The notes below the pieces were generated by a model. It had not been told where the DNA came from. It was given only the letters and a program-made list of their open reading frames with translations, and ran no database searches. The translations under genes were made by a program, and so were the position numbers. From NCBI RefSeq assembly GCF_000260715.1, contig NC_017834.1:1860001-1924000 (forward strand): a stretch of DNA of 64,000 nucleotides, read 5' to 3'. The DNA is from Bifidobacterium animalis subsp. animalis ATCC 25527. Lineage in GTDB: Bacteria > Actinomycetota > Actinomycetes > Actinomycetales > Bifidobacteriaceae. Shown one piece after another: positions 52,653 to 63,200 of this stretch (its first letter is position 1; every line of letters begins with the position of its first letter).

Positions 52653-53546
52653 ATGGGCACAGCGCAAGCAGACGGCGGGAACCTGCTGGGAGCGGCCGAT
52701 ATTCGCAGAATCGCCGCCGAAGAGGGCATCACGCCGACGAAGAAGTTCGGGCAGAACTTCGTGATCGACCCCGGCACCGTGCGCAAGATTGTGCGCGAGG
52801 CGGGCGTCGACGCCGGTGACCAGGTGATGGAGGTGGGTCCCGGGCTCGGTTCGCTCACCTTGGCGATTCTCGAGACCGGCGCCGACCTCACCGCCGTGGA
52901 AATCGATCCGCCGTTGGCACAGCGCCTGCCGCAGACGATCGCCGAGTTCATGCCGAATGCGGTTAACAGATTCCGTGTGGTCAACATGGATGCGCTCAAG
53001 GTCACGCCGTCGCAGTTGCCGCAGCTCGCCGACGCCGCGACGTTCACACTGGTGGCCAATCTGCCCTACAATGTGGCGACGCCGATTCTGCTCACGCTGC
53101 TCGAACGATTCGGCAATCTCGACTCCTTCCTCGTGATGGTGCAGAAAGAGGTGGCCGAACGCCTCAGCGCACAGCCGGGATCCAAGGTCTACGGCACGCC
53201 GAGCGTAAAGCTCGCCTGGTACGGCACCGCGAAAAGCGTGGGCAATATTGGCCGCAACGTGTTCTGGCCAGCGCCGAACGTTGATTCCGCACTGGTGCGG
53301 TTCGAACGCCATGCCGCAGACGATCCGCGCAATCCCAACAACCGCAATGTGGAACGCGATCTGGTGTTCCGGCTCATCGACGCCTCCTTCGCGCAGCGAC
53401 GCAAGACACTGCACGCGGCATTGAGGAAAATCGTGCCCCCCGGCGCATTCGAACGCGCGGGAATAGACCCGACTCGCCGTGGCGAGACGCTTGACATAGA
53501 TGAATTCGTGGCGCTCGCCACCGCATGCAAGGAGCTTGAAGCATGA
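52653..53546 (+). CDS. rsmA: 16S rRNA (adenine1518/1519-N6)-dimethyltransferase
   Basis: The 297-residue enzyme (KsgA) has KKFGQNFVIDP near the N terminus, the SAM motif VMEVGPGLGSLT, and LVANLPYNVATPIL with the NLPY catalytic motif. It dimethylates two adjacent adenines near the 3' end of 16S rRNA; loss gives kasugamycin resistance. ATG at 52653 follows GGGAG; longer in-frame starts lack a ribosome site. Its last four bases overlap the next gene (ATGA), so rsmA and ispE are translationally coupled, as in other actinobacteria. Confidence 0.95.
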   Translation: MGTAQADGGNLLGAADIRRIAAEEGITPTKKFGQNFVIDPGTVRKIVREAGVDAGDQVMEVGPGLGSLTLAILETGADLTAVEIDPPLAQRLPQTIAEFMPNAVNRFRVVNMDALKVTPSQLPQLADAATFTLVANLPYNVATPILLTLLERFGNLDSFLVMVQKEVAERLSAQPGSKVYGTPSVKLAWYGTAKSVGNIGRNVFWPAPNVDSALVRFERHAADDPRNPNNRNVERDLVFRLIDASFAQRRKTLHAALRKIVPPGAFERAGIDPTRRGETLDIDEFVALATACKELEA

Positions 53547-54499
53547 GCGCACCCAACGGCGCCCGATTCCAGACCCCCATGCTCCGCGCAGACTACGCCA
53601 GCGTGCATGTGGACTGCCCTGCCAAGACGAATCTCACATTGCATGTGGGGGAACGCCGTGAGGAATGGGACGGCAGACATACCTTGGAGACCATCTACTG
53701 CGGCGTGGGCATATACGACACGGTGACGGTGACCGCCAAGGAACCGGGAACCGGCTTCTCCCTCGATCTCGCTGGCACTCATTTGGGAGACCTGGCCGCG
53801 TCAACGAGCGACATGCGCAGGAACCATGCCGTGCTCGCCATGTTCGCGATGGCGCAGGCCAGCGGGCACGAACCTGACGTCTCCATTAGCATAGAGAAGC
53901 GCATTCCCGTCGCAGCCGGCCTGGGAGGCGGCTCGGCGGATGCGGCAGGCACACTGCTCGCGCTCAATGCGTTGTGGAATCTCAATTGGCCAGTGGCACG
54001 ACTCCGCGAGATAGCGGCCACCTTGGGCGCCGACATGCCGTTCTGCGTTACCGGCGGCCTGGCTTTGGGCACCGGCTTCGGCGAGCGTATAGAGGATCTG
54101 ACCGCATCCGACCCGCGTATCGAACATGCGGTGGGCGATCTGTTCGCAGATGCCCCCTCCGGCGATGGCGCGCACATGCTCGTCGGCGCATACCTGTCAC
54201 AGCTGAGCACGCCAGAAGTCTACTCCACCTTCGACGTGCTCGGCGCAGGAGAAGGCGACCTCAACGAGTTGCAGCACGCCGCCGTCTCGCTGCATCCGCG
54301 CAGCGGCGTGGCCATCCGCGAAGCTCAGCAGGCGGGCGCGACGAGTGCCTTCGTCTCCGGATCGGGCCCTACCGTGATCGCCGTGGTGCCTAACGACCGG
54401 GTGCGCGAGGCGACGCGCGCGGCATGGCAGGCTTCCGGGGCCGTCGACCGCATCATCGAAGCACAGGTGCCGGCCGTACCGCTCATGCGAGCCGAGTAG
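53543..54499 (+). CDS. ispE: 4-diphosphocytidyl-2-C-methyl-D-erythritol kinase
   Basis: The 318-residue GHMP kinase phosphorylates CDP-methylerythritol in the MEP isoprenoid pathway. Motifs: PAKTNLTLHVGERREEW near the start (substrate pocket), PVAAGLGGGSADAAGTL (ATP-binding loop, about 117-133) and SGSGPTVIAVV near 272-282. It starts inside the rsmA stop region (ATGA overlap). Length fits the family (about 290-320). Confidence 0.94.
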   Translation: MSAPNGARFQTPMLRADYASVHVDCPAKTNLTLHVGERREEWDGRHTLETIYCGVGIYDTVTVTAKEPGTGFSLDLAGTHLGDLAASTSDMRRNHAVLAMFAMAQASGHEPDVSISIEKRIPVAAGLGGGSADAAGTLLALNALWNLNWPVARLREIAATLGADMPFCVTGGLALGTGFGERIEDLTASDPRIEHAVGDLFADAPSGDGAHMLVGAYLSQLSTPEVYSTFDVLGAGEGDLNELQHAAVSLHPRSGVAIREAQQAGATSAFVSGSGPTVIAVVPNDRVREATRAAWQASGAVDRIIEAQVPAVPLMRAE

Positions 54500-54570
54500 C
54501 GGGCAGCCGGACCGCCGGGCGTCAGGGCTTATGCGATACTGGAACCACCGGTTACATGTAAAGGATTGAC

Positions 54571-55197
54571 ATGGCAGAGAATAATGACGCCCGCGAAGAA
54601 CGCCGGGAGTACATGCACAGGCGCCAGACGATCGTGTTCGCGGTCGTGGGCGCGGTTCTCGTGGTCGCGCTGTTCATTTCGTCGCTGTTCCTGTTCCACG
54701 TCGGTGGTCTGGGCGAGGTGAAGACCACTGCCGAGGGGGCGAACCACGGTGTGGTGGCGCCCTGCGTATCCCCTGCCGAAGATGGCAGCAAACCGAAGTA
54801 CCTCGACAGCAAATCCGTAACCACGCGCGTGCTCAATGGCACGAAGTTCTCCGGGTTCGCGAATGCCGTCGGCCAGGCGCTGCAGAACCGCGAATTCGTG
54901 GTGCAGAGCATTGACAACTACGACAATGCGAAGGTGGAGCGCACCACCATCGTGTTCGGCAAGAACGCCATTCCGCAAGCGTACACGCTTGCCGCGAACT
55001 TCCCTGACGCCCAGCTGCAGATGGATGATCGGCAAGACAAACTGGTGGACGTGATTCTGGGCGCCACGTTCCAGAACCTCACGAAAACCGATGAACTGCC
55101 CAAGACCGGCTCCGAGATCCCGAACATCGAAGGCTGCAAGCCGGCGAACGACATGAAAGACCTTCCCAAGGCCCCCGAGCATACCCCGGTGGGCTGA
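54571..55197 (+). CDS. LytR C-terminal-domain membrane protein
   Basis: The 208-residue protein has a cytoplasmic start, one membrane helix (VFAVVGAVLVVALFISSLFL, about 22-41) and an external LytR_C domain (TTRVLNGTKFSGFANAVGQA, about 85-160). A Pro/Lys-rich tail ends it. LytR_C domains accompany wall-polymer ligases but also occur alone, as here. Function unknown. ATG at 54571 follows AAAGGATTGAC. A large palindrome follows. Confidence 0.85.
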   Translation: MAENNDAREERREYMHRRQTIVFAVVGAVLVVALFISSLFLFHVGGLGEVKTTAEGANHGVVAPCVSPAEDGSKPKYLDSKSVTTRVLNGTKFSGFANAVGQALQNREFVVQSIDNYDNAKVERTTIVFGKNAIPQAYTLAANFPDAQLQMDDRQDKLVDVILGATFQNLTKTDELPKTGSEIPNIEGCKPANDMKDLPKAPEHTPVG

Positions 55198-55258
55198 TTC
55201 CCCTTCGTCCGCCTGAAACGGCACCTTTTCGGCATGATTGTGGTCGGGGCGGGACCTC

Positions 55259-55341
55259 GCTTCGTCAAACGCTCGCTACGGCGGCTTTGCTACCGCGGCT
55301 CGCGGCAGCAAAGCCGCCGTACGGAGACGCTTCGACGAAGC
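55259..55341. terminator. Nested palindrome between convergent genes
   Basis: Inner 15-bp stem TACGGCGGCTTTGCT (55277-55291) with 55307-55321, and outer GCTTCGTC (55259-55266) with GACGAAGC (55334-55341). It lies between convergent genes and may end both transcripts. Confidence 0.65.
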
Positions 55342-55392
55342 GGGGGCGTCGGTCGGGACCCGCACACGGCACACCGGCATTCCTACAGCGCA

Positions 55393-56811
55393 CTACTCGG
55401 CTTGCGAGGCATACCAGTTGTGGAGCTCAGCCACAGCGGTGTCGTGATCGACGGGGCCGTTGTCGAGACGATATTCAAGCATGTGTCGGTACGCCTTGCC
55501 CACCAACGGCCCGGGGGCGATGCCGAGTTCGGCCATGATCTCGTCGCCGTTGAGATCGGGGCGAATCGCATCGATGTCCTCCTGCTCCTTGAGCTTGGCG
55601 ACCCGTTCCTCCATCTCATCCATCGCATGCTCGAACATGAGCGCCTTGCGTCGGTTCTGCGTGGTGGCATCGGCACGCGTCAGCCGATTGAGACGGGCGT
55701 AGAGCGGGCCCGCGTCCTTGACGTAGCGACGCACGGCGGCATCGGTCCACGGTTCGTCCACGTAGCCATGGAAGCGCAGGTGAAGGTCGACCAAGTCACT
55801 CACCTGCTCCACCACATGATGGTCGAAGCGCAGCGCCCTGAGCCGTTTGCGCGTCATCTTGGCACCCACCGCATCGTGGTGGTGGAAGCTCACTTTGCCT
55901 CTCGGCTCGAATCTGCGAGTCTTCGGCTTGCCAATGTCATGCATCAGGGCCGCCAAGCGCAGCACCAAGTCCGGGGCCGGCACCGGGCCATCCGGGCCGG
56001 TCTCCAATGCCACCGCGCGGTCGACTACGATCATCGTGTGGTCGAACACATCCTTGTGGCGGTGGTGTTCGTCAATCTCCAAGCGCAGAGCGGGAATCTC
56101 GGGCAATACGACATCGGCAAGACCCGAATCCACCAATGCCTCAATGCCGGCACGCGGGCGGTCGGAGAGCAGCAGCTTCGTCAGCTCGTCACGCACACGT
56201 TCCGCGGAGACGATCTCAATGCGGTCGGTCATGCGCGTAATCGCCTCGGCGGTCTCGGGTTCAATCGAGAAGCCGAGCTGCGCAACGAAGCGAACCGCCC
56301 GCATCATGCGCAACGGGTCGTCGTCGAAGCTCTGATATGGGTCCACCGGCGTGCGCAGCACCCGCTTGTTGAGGTCGTTCGCCCCGCCGAACGGGTCTAC
56401 GAATTCAAGGTCGGGCACAGTGAGTGCCATTGCATTCACCGTGAAATCACGGCGGGAGAGATCTCCGTCGAGCGAATCGCCGTAGCTCACCTCCGGCTTG
56501 CGCGAATCCGGGTCGTACACGTCGGAGCGGTAGGTGGTCACCTCCACCTTGACCTCGGTGCCATCCGGCCGCCGGCGCATCGCACCGAGTGTGCCGAACT
56601 TACGGCCCATGTCCCAGAAGCCATCGTGTCCAAAGCGCCGCAGAATCGGCTCGAACTGCTCCGGACGCGCATTCGTGCAGAAATCGAGGTCATGCGAGCG
56701 CCGGTGCAGCAGCAGGTCACGCACCGGGCCGCCCACCAGCGCCAGTTCAAAGCCTTCATCTGCGAACATCTGCCCCAGCTCAATCGCCTCAGGCCACACC
56801 TCGAAGTTCAC
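55393..56811 (-). CDS. pcnA: CCA tRNA nucleotidyltransferase / poly(A) polymerase family
   Basis: The 472-residue protein has the nucleotidyltransferase core LALVGGPVRDLLL and SHDLDFCTNARPEQ (metal-binding DxD), then GDLSRRDFTVNAMAL, RTPVDPYQSFDDDPLRMMRA, and a C-terminal HD domain (LAALMHDIGKPKTR). In actinobacteria this family adds CCA to tRNA 3' ends. GTG at 56811 is chosen because AAAGGTG lies 6 nt upstream and the protein then starts just before the conserved WPEAIELG; longer starts would add about 54 non-conserved residues. It is divergent from the nudix gene, as pcnA-mutT4 is in mycobacteria. Confidence 0.9.
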   Translation of the reverse strand: MNFEVWPEAIELGQMFADEGFELALVGGPVRDLLLHRRSHDLDFCTNARPEQFEPILRRFGHDGFWDMGRKFGTLGAMRRRPDGTEVKVEVTTYRSDVYDPDSRKPEVSYGDSLDGDLSRRDFTVNAMALTVPDLEFVDPFGGANDLNKRVLRTPVDPYQSFDDDPLRMMRAVRFVAQLGFSIEPETAEAITRMTDRIEIVSAERVRDELTKLLLSDRPRAGIEALVDSGLADVVLPEIPALRLEIDEHHRHKDVFDHTMIVVDRAVALETGPDGPVPAPDLVLRLAALMHDIGKPKTRRFEPRGKVSFHHHDAVGAKMTRKRLRALRFDHHVVEQVSDLVDLHLRFHGYVDEPWTDAAVRRYVKDAGPLYARLNRLTRADATTQNRRKALMFEHAMDEMEERVAKLKEQEDIDAIRPDLNGDEIMAELGIAPGPLVGKAYRHMLEYRLDNGPVDHDTAVAELHNWYASQAE

Positions 56812-56984
56812 GCCGCACCTTTCATTTGCGCCCGCCCATGCGAAACGCCCAATCTGCAATACAAGAACCTGACGGGTGCGCAAAAGCGGCGAAACGCCCA
56901 TAACGCCACGGCTGCATGCCTTGGCCGCAGCACCCGTCATTCCGCCATCAAGCATACCGATACCCATACGCACATTTATTGAGT

Positions 56985-58001
56985 ATGGTTGAAACCATGA
57001 TCACTCCCGCAGACGTTGCTCGCATGCATGCCAACGCTGCGGTGAACCATGCCCTGAGCCCCGATGACCCGGATTTCGACCTGCTGGTGCCGGACGAGCT
57101 CATGTACACGTCGCAGACCACCACGGTGCATCTGAACACGGTGCTCGATGAGGCCGGGGCGGTCAAGGCGAAACTCAGGGCGGAACGGAGCGAAACAGCC
57201 TCCGCACAATCGGCACATATACCAACGCCGGCGGATATGCCGTCGCACCCGACCGCCCACGAAGCCACGCAGGAACAATCCGAACCCTCTGGGGCCCCTG
57301 TGCCGAATCAAGCGCGCAGCACACGTCGTATACCGACTCCGGCACAGGTGGCGCAGGCCGCCCATGCAGCACACATGATGCAGGCATTGCACGCCACGCA
57401 GCCCCTGTACAGTTCGCAGCCCATGCTGGCGCAGAGCACAGCAGTTCCGGCGCACCCCATGCGCAACGCGGCACCGCGTGACCCTGGCAAACCGACCCCG
57501 GCAATGATGCCGCAACGGCGCAGCACCGACCGCCGTAGATCATTCGCCTCGCTCGACGCCCAGGAACTGCCAGTGGTGCGCGAATACTCGGCGGGTGGAC
57601 TCGTGTTCGACGCGCATGGCCGCGTGGCGATTATCGCCCGGCATTCGCGCAGCGGGCATCTTGAATGGTGCCTGCCGAAAGGCCATATAGAGAAGGGCGA
57701 GACACCCCAGCAGACCGCCGTGCGCGAGATTCACGAAGAGACCGGCATCATTGGCGAGGTGGTAGATTCCATAGCCACGATAGACTATTGGTTTACCGGA
57801 ACAAGTCAACGCGTCCACAAGTTGGTGCATCATTTCGCATTACGGCAGACGGGCGGCGAGCTCACCGTTGAAGGAGACCCCGATCACGAGGCCGAAGACG
57901 CCATATGGGTGGATTTCGCAGACCTCGACGATGTGCTCAGCTACCCTAATGAGCGTAAGATTGCATGGCTGTACGCAAGGAAACTGAATAGGCAGGCTTA
58001 A
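56985..58001 (+). CDS. Nudix hydrolase (MutT4-like position)
   Basis: The 338-residue protein has a long, Ala/Pro-rich disordered N terminus (1-190) and a C-terminal nudix domain starting at EYSAGGLVFDAHGRVAIIA, with the nudix box GHIEKGETPQQTAVREIHEE then TGI. Family enzymes cleave nucleoside diphosphates linked to other groups; the substrate is unknown. It occupies the place of Rv3908/mutT4 in mycobacteria. ATG at 56985 or 56997 is possible; no clear ribosome site exists. The DUF6049 gene begins 2 bp later. Confidence 0.88.
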   Translation: MVETMITPADVARMHANAAVNHALSPDDPDFDLLVPDELMYTSQTTTVHLNTVLDEAGAVKAKLRAERSETASAQSAHIPTPADMPSHPTAHEATQEQSEPSGAPVPNQARSTRRIPTPAQVAQAAHAAHMMQALHATQPLYSSQPMLAQSTAVPAHPMRNAAPRDPGKPTPAMMPQRRSTDRRRSFASLDAQELPVVREYSAGGLVFDAHGRVAIIARHSRSGHLEWCLPKGHIEKGETPQQTAVREIHEETGIIGEVVDSIATIDYWFTGTSQRVHKLVHHFALRQTGGELTVEGDPDHEAEDAIWVDFADLDDVLSYPNERKIAWLYARKLNRQA

Positions 58002-58003
58002 AC

Positions 58004-60253
58004 GTGAATCCACACCGCACCGACCTGCGCCACACGGCACGACAGCGGTGCAAGGGCACCGCGCTGCTCACGGTGCTGTTCACGCTCATACTGGCATTGT
58101 GCACCGGCTTCGCAGTCCGACCGGCACATGCCGAGGAACCCGACACCACGACGAATACCGACCAGGCCGCCAAACCCGGCGTATCAATCACGGTCAACTC
58201 GATGACGCCGGTGATCACGCCATCCTCCGGCTACAAACTGAATCTGACCGTCATGAACAACACCGACGCGGATGTGGACCACGGCTCCATAGACGCACTC
58301 ACGAACTTCACCTACAATTTCATCTCCCGCACCGACCTGCAAGAATGGGCCGAAGGCCGAGGGCAGATTCCGTTGCCCGACCTGCTTGTCACCCTGCACG
58401 TGCCGCGCATCGCCGCACACAAATCGGTGACCGTGAACAGTTCGCTGCCTGCGAGCGAGCAGATTCTCAAACAGTTCAATTCGTGGGGTCCGCGCCCGCT
58501 CGCACTCGACTACCGCAGCGATGACGGCGCGCAGACGAGCACGCTGCACAGTTTCGTCACGCGCTCGCAGGATGGCTTGCAGGGCGAGCGCACACCGCAG
58601 CTCCATATGACGATGCTGATGCCGCTCACTGCCGGCGACTGGTCGCTCGACGAGACCACACTCAAGGCGCTGCGGGCGGATCGCTCGGCGAAGACGCATG
58701 CCTCCGCCATCGCAGCCTTGGACAGCAAGAGTACCGAGGCACTGCGCGCCAAGGACCAGCTCATGCAGCGCTTCCCCCATGTGCAGACGCTCGCGGATCC
58801 GCAGGTGCTCGCCACGCTGCAGACCCCTCACACGCAGGCGCTCATGCAACCCGCCGATTTCGACATTACTCGCTACAGCTATGCCGGCAATGCGAACGGA
58901 TATGTGAATGCCGGCGTCCCGTTATCGAGCTGGGCCTCCTCCAATTCGGTGCAGACGCTGCGCACCGTGCTCAACGACGGCACTGCCGAGCGCCCTGTCT
59001 ATGCGATGCAGGGTGTGGGGGCTTGGAACACCGAGGCCCTCGATACGGCGCGCATGCAGGGGTATGACACGGTGATCGCCACCCATGACTTCGATGATCA
59101 GGATGACACGGCAGCCCACACCGGCGTCTATCGCGTGCCCACCGCCCACGGCGACGTCACGGTGATGGCCACGCATCCCATGCTCTCGCAGCTGGCGGCG
59201 GGCCAAGCCACGTCGCAGCAGGCGCAGGCGGAGACGAACACCGCCGGCCGGCTGCAGAGGTTCATCGCCCAGAGCGCCTTCTACCAAATGGAACAGCCGT
59301 ACCAGAACCGTTGCCTGCTGGTGAGTTTCGGCCCGGATTCCTCTGCCGCGAACGTCTCCACCTTCATGGGGGCGCTGCAGGAGGCGAGTTGGCTCGATCT
59401 CACCGATCTGGAGACGCTCCGTGCCAGCGAGCCGTACATGAGCGGCGATGACGCGGCGGCCGTGGCCGACACCACCACCGTCGACCCGGCTGTATATGAC
59501 ACGGCAACGCTTAACACGACCTTGACCACCTTGGCACACACACGCCGTGACCTCCAGCACTTCAACACCTCCGTGCTGCTCGCCGATGGCAGTATGCCGG
59601 GCGACTCCGCGGCACAGGCGGGCGATGCCAACAACACCAAGCCCGGCAACGGCGATGCCAACGATACCGGTGATGCCAACGACAATGCCACGTCAGACGA
59701 TTCCGGTGATGCGTTGGGCGCCCTCCAATGGAGCAACCGCTGGCTGCAGGCCCACGATGAGCTCGCGCTGCTGTCACTCAATGCGAACACCGCACGTTCC
59801 AGCGCGCTCACGGTCGCCACACAGGCCATGGTCGACTATCTGCGCCAAGGCATCGGCCTTACCAACCCCACCAATGTGAACGTCGTCTCCGAATCGGCCT
59901 CGCTGCCGGTGACCGTGACGAACAGCCTGCCCTACCCGATCTCACTGCGCATCTCGTCGCGCACCGATTCAATGGAGATCGTCACCTCCCGTTTCGTCGA
60001 CGTGAATGTGCCGCCGGACAGCGAAGCGCCGGCCACGCTGGAGATTCGCGTCTCCACCTCGGGCACCACGGTGGCCAATCAGGAGCTCGTGAATCATGAA
60101 GGCGTGCCGCTCAGCGGCATCCACACCACCACGATCACCTCGTCGCTGCAGATCAGCGACAAAAGCGGCATCGTGTTCATCATCATCGCGGTGCTGCTGG
60201 GCATTGTAGGCCTGTGGCGCCAATTCCATCGCAAGAAGGACCCCGACGAATGA
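58004..60253 (+). CDS. DUF6049-like secreted/membrane protein
   Basis: The 749-residue protein has a signal peptide (TALLTVLFTLILALCTGFAV, cleavage near AHA-EEP at about 44), a large exported region with beta-rich start (SITVNSMTPVITPSSGYKLN), and a C-terminal membrane helix (IVFIIIAVLLGIVGLW) followed by RKKDPDE. It takes the place of Rv3909 between the nudix gene and MurJ, an order conserved in actinobacteria. Function unknown, likely in cell envelope assembly. GTG at 58004 is the only start before the signal sequence. Its stop overlaps the next ATG (ATGA). Confidence 0.85.
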   Translation: MNPHRTDLRHTARQRCKGTALLTVLFTLILALCTGFAVRPAHAEEPDTTTNTDQAAKPGVSITVNSMTPVITPSSGYKLNLTVMNNTDADVDHGSIDALTNFTYNFISRTDLQEWAEGRGQIPLPDLLVTLHVPRIAAHKSVTVNSSLPASEQILKQFNSWGPRPLALDYRSDDGAQTSTLHSFVTRSQDGLQGERTPQLHMTMLMPLTAGDWSLDETTLKALRADRSAKTHASAIAALDSKSTEALRAKDQLMQRFPHVQTLADPQVLATLQTPHTQALMQPADFDITRYSYAGNANGYVNAGVPLSSWASSNSVQTLRTVLNDGTAERPVYAMQGVGAWNTEALDTARMQGYDTVIATHDFDDQDDTAAHTGVYRVPTAHGDVTVMATHPMLSQLAAGQATSQQAQAETNTAGRLQRFIAQSAFYQMEQPYQNRCLLVSFGPDSSAANVSTFMGALQEASWLDLTDLETLRASEPYMSGDDAAAVADTTTVDPAVYDTATLNTTLTTLAHTRRDLQHFNTSVLLADGSMPGDSAAQAGDANNTKPGNGDANDTGDANDNATSDDSGDALGALQWSNRWLQAHDELALLSLNANTARSSALTVATQAMVDYLRQGIGLTNPTNVNVVSESASLPVTVTNSLPYPISLRISSRTDSMEIVTSRFVDVNVPPDSEAPATLEIRVSTSGTTVANQELVNHEGVPLSGIHTTTITSSLQISDKSGIVFIIIAVLLGIVGLWRQFHRKKDPDE

Positions 60254-63200
60254 GCTCTTCCATAGGACGCAATTCGCTTATCATGGCCTCGGGCACGGCC
60301 GCGAGCCGTATCACCGGCCAGATTCGTACGATTCTGCTGGCGGCCGCCATAGGCACCACCGGTATGGCAGCCAATGCCTACCAAGCCGGCTCGATGATTC
60401 CGCAGGTGATCTTCACGCTCGTCTCCGGCGGCGTCTTCAACGCCGTGCTGGTGCCGCATATCACGCGTACGCTCAACAGCGACAACGCCCAGGAGACGCT
60501 CGATAAGATCGTCACCTTCGCACTGACGCTGCTGCTCGGCGCCACCGTGATCATCGCCGCGCTCACCCCCGTGCTCACCCGCATCTACGTGAACGGCAGC
60601 CCGGATCTCGTGGGATTGTCGATGGCATTCATGCTGTGGTGCACCCCGCAGATTTTCTTCTATGGCCTGCATATGCTCCTCGGGCAGATTCTCGCCGTGA
60701 AGAACCGATTCGGCGCCTACGCGTGGAGTTCCGTGGGGGCGAATGTGATCAGTTGCCTCGGCTTCGGCGTGTTCATTGCGATGTTCGGCAATGCGGCGCA
60801 GCAGCCGATCGGGTTCTGGACTCCCGCCACCCTTGCGCTCACCGCCGGCACCTGGACGCTTGGCGTGGCATTCCAAGGCTTGGTGCTGCTGATTCCGCTC
60901 AAACGGCTTGGCTTCCACTTCCACCTGCGCTTCGGCGTGCGTGGCATTGGCTTGCGGTCCATGGGTCCAGTGGCCGGCTGGAGCCTAGGCATAGTGGGCA
61001 TTGACCAGGTGGTCAATGTGATCACCACACGCATTCTCACCAGCGCCCCGTCGATCGCCGAACGCACCCTGCATATGAACCAGTTCGACGTGGCCGGCAA
61101 CGCCACCTACCAGAACGCCTACACGCTCTACATACTCCCCTACTCGCTCATCGCCACCTCCGTGGCCACCGCATTGTTCCCGCAGATTTCCCAAGCCATC
61201 GCCACCAAGGACCTCGACGGCGCCCGCACAGACCTGTCAAGCGCGCTTCGCACCGTCGGCGTCATCATGTGCTTCTTCTCGTCGGCATTCATTGTGATGC
61301 CGCTGGCCATCACGCGTTCGCTGCTGCCCACGGTGGGTGTCTCGCAGGCGCTGCTCATCTGCGGTCCGCTCGTGGGCATGAGCATCTGCCTGCCGCTGGC
61401 GAGTGCCTACCTGCTCATTCAGCGCACATTCTATGCGTTCGAAGACGGTCGCTCGCCGTTCATGTTCATGGCGCTCATGTATGCGCTGCAGCTCGTGCTC
61501 ATTTTCATCGGCACCAGGGTGTTCCCTGCCACGGATTGGGCCACGATGGTGGGCCTGTGCATGTCGCTGGCGTACGTGCTGTCGTTCACTCCGCTCGTCG
61601 TGATGCTGCGCAAGCGTTTCAACGGACAGCTCGACGGTCGCCGCATCGCCGTCACGTACGGCAAGGCGTTGCTCGCCGCCGCGGTCACGATCATCATCGG
61701 CATGGCACTGCGCAACCCCGTCTACTCAATCGCGCAGGTGCTCAAACCCAGACTCGGCGTCACCGGCTGGATTCTCACCGTGCTGGCCACTGGTGTGCTC
61801 GCCGTGGTGCTGCTCGTCATCTATGTCGCCGTGCTCTGGGTGTTGAGATGCGCGGAGCTCATGGGCATCATCGCCACGCTCAAGGCGCGCTTCGGGCGCA
61901 AGAGCCCGGCCCCGCAATCCGAGACGTCCACGACTGCCGGGGGATCCGCCAGCACCACGCCGGCAGTCGGCCGCAGAATATCTGCAAGCACGGCACGACC
62001 TGTGGAGATGCCGCCGAGCTTCCCGCCCAGTTTCCCTCCCAACATCCCCTCGAGCATGCCGCCGAGCTTCCCGCCGAGCATGTCCACCGACCTGCCCGCC
62101 GAACCCTATGGGCAGATCGAACAGCTTGGCGTGGTCGAGCCGATCGAGTTGGCCGAAAACCCCGTTGCGCTGCAAGATAATCAGTCTGAGGGATTATCGC
62201 AGCCGACCAGTGGCAACAGTAGAATCGAATCAACTTATAGGAGAGCGCAGAGCACAGATGGGGAGCATATGAGGCCGCACTTAGGAGACACCGTTCTCAA
62301 CCGGTACACATTGGTATCACCACTCCGCGAGGAGCCGGGACTGCAGGCCTGGAAGGCGAACGACCGCGTGCTCTCGCGCGACTGCCAGCTCTTCATTGTG
62401 AACAACAAGGCCGTGCTCAAGAACACGAACGCCGTCGCCGGCACGCTCGCCGCCACCAAGGACCCACGATTCACCCCGGTGCTGCAGCTGCTCCACGACG
62501 GGCCCGTCGCCGTCGTGCTCACGCAACTCGACGCGGGTGTCTCGCTCACCGAATACCTGCAGCGTCCCGATTCCTCCCCGCTCAGCTACGAGGCCATGCG
62601 CACCGTGATCGGCGAAACCGGCAAGGCACTCGCCTCGCTGCAGCGCGATCATCTCACGCATCACGCGGTCTCCACCGACACCGTGCGCATCACCGTGGGC
62701 GGCATCCAGCTCGCCGACGCGTCGATCAGCACCGCGCTGGCCGACACCTCGGGGGCCTCGCCCGCCGACAACGACGAGCGTCTCGCCGTGCGTCAGCTCG
62801 CCAGTGTGCTCTACGGCATGCTCACGCGCCGCCCGTCCACCTTCCCGCCGAAGTTCAATCTCAACGATCTGCCTGCAGATGTGCCAATGGAACTGTTCGT
62901 GATCTGCAAGCGTGGTCTCGAACTGCAGGACGGCACCACGCCGACGATTCCACTACTCACGCTCAACGAGCTCGAAGCGCTGCTCGGCCCATACAAGCCG
63001 CTGCACATGCTCACCCGGCACGATCTGCGCATTCCGAACGCGGAGGGCGCCTGCTCAGTGGTCTATGCGCCGGTGCGCCCGATTCTGCCCAGCGATCTGC
63101 TCGAACTGCCGGATTCCCTGATCTCCTCGCAGACGCTTCCCTCGCTCACGTTCGCCTCCACTGCAGGTCCCGAATTCGCCGCCGTGGAAGTGGATGACGA

